Shown here: positions 6,545-6,627 of the stretch, in pieces
Position numbering within the stretch: the stretch's first letter is position 1
Layout of the letters: each line of letters opens with the position of its first letter
Assembly: GCA_002360325.1 (NCBI GenBank)
Contig: DEQG01000082.1
Location: 4,225 to 10,851, forward strand
Origin: Salinicoccus sp. UBA3372
GTDB lineage: Bacteria; Bacillota; Bacilli; Staphylococcales; Salinicoccaceae
DNA: 6,627 nucleotides
Reading direction: 5' to 3'
Position numbers and translations under genes: made by a program
The notes under the pieces: generated by a model
Database searches by the model: none
What the model was told of the DNA's origin: nothing
The model's input: the letters and a program-made list of their open reading frames with translations, nothing else

Positions 6545-6592
6545 AAGACTTCCAGCTGTGGTCAAAATTGATCCGGCTGGAAGTCTTTTTAT
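6545..6592 (+). terminator. Intrinsic terminator of the fru operon
   Basis: The arms AAGACTTCCAGC (6545-6556) and GCTGGAAGTCTT (6576-6587) form a perfect 12-bp stem, and the right arm runs into a T tract (6586-6590) followed by ATTT. The 19-nt loop can fold further: GGTCA (6560-6564) pairs with TGATCC (6569-6574) if one T is bulged. The hairpin starts 9 bp after the fruA stop and closes the operon. Confidence 0.93.
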
Positions 6593-6627
6593 TTACATTT
6601 GCAATTTCAAAAAGAACCATTTTATTA
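6593..6627. other. Short downstream flank with no recognisable feature
   Basis: These last 35 bp are AT-rich and follow the terminator. I see no gene start, repeat or promoter in them that can be supported. Confidence 0.6.

Noticed and set aside
6480..6610. Minus-strand frame starting in the tail (ATG opposite about 6615) and running into the fruA antisense frame
   Set aside because: It reads through the terminator hairpin and has no ribosome binding site evident; its downstream part is the rejected antisense frame of fruA.

Overview
The window is a piece of a low-GC Gram-positive (Bacillota) chromosome. It fits a staphylococcal relative or another member of the Bacillales, but the genus cannot be fixed by eye. 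Reasons are the strong GGAGG-type ribosome binding sites, tightly packed co-directional genes, the DeoR-type FruR / 1-phosphofructokinase / EIIABC order, and a poly-T hairpin terminator. All seven genes are on the + strand.

Region 1 (1-2886) is a four-gene cassette. It holds a helix-turn-helix (XRE-type) regulator whose N-terminus lies outside the window, a 63-residue two-helix membrane protein of the PLDc_N type, an ABC transporter ATPase, and a six-helix ABC permease. Gaps are 7 bp, 1 bp and a 4-bp overlap, so the genes are almost certainly co-transcribed and translationally coupled. The last three genes resemble the yxlE-yxlF-yxlG block of the Bacillus subtilis sigY operon, but here the block follows an XRE regulator with a long helical C-terminal region. 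What it exports or senses cannot be read from the sequence.

Region 2 (2887-2998) is a 112-bp intergenic segment with no convincing terminator for the cassette. Its key feature is four contiguous 10-bp direct repeats beginning TGATTG (2931-2970). This matches the FruR operator architecture described for Lactococcus lactis. Promoter-like elements overlap the repeats and imply a very short leader for fruR.

Region 3 (2999-6592) is the fructose operon fruR-fruK-fruA, closed by a 12-bp-stem intrinsic terminator. FruA imports fructose and phosphorylates it to fructose-1-phosphate. FruK phosphorylates that to fructose-1,6-bisphosphate for glycolysis. FruR represses the operon until fructose-1-phosphate accumulates. 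A cre-like palindrome early in fruR could add CcpA control.

The last 35 bp hold nothing recognisable. Most of the window is ordinary. The parts most worth a second look are the XRE/PLDc_N/ABC cassette and the operator-promoter-start arrangement upstream of fruR. I see no RNA gene, CRISPR array, insertion sequence or other mobile element.
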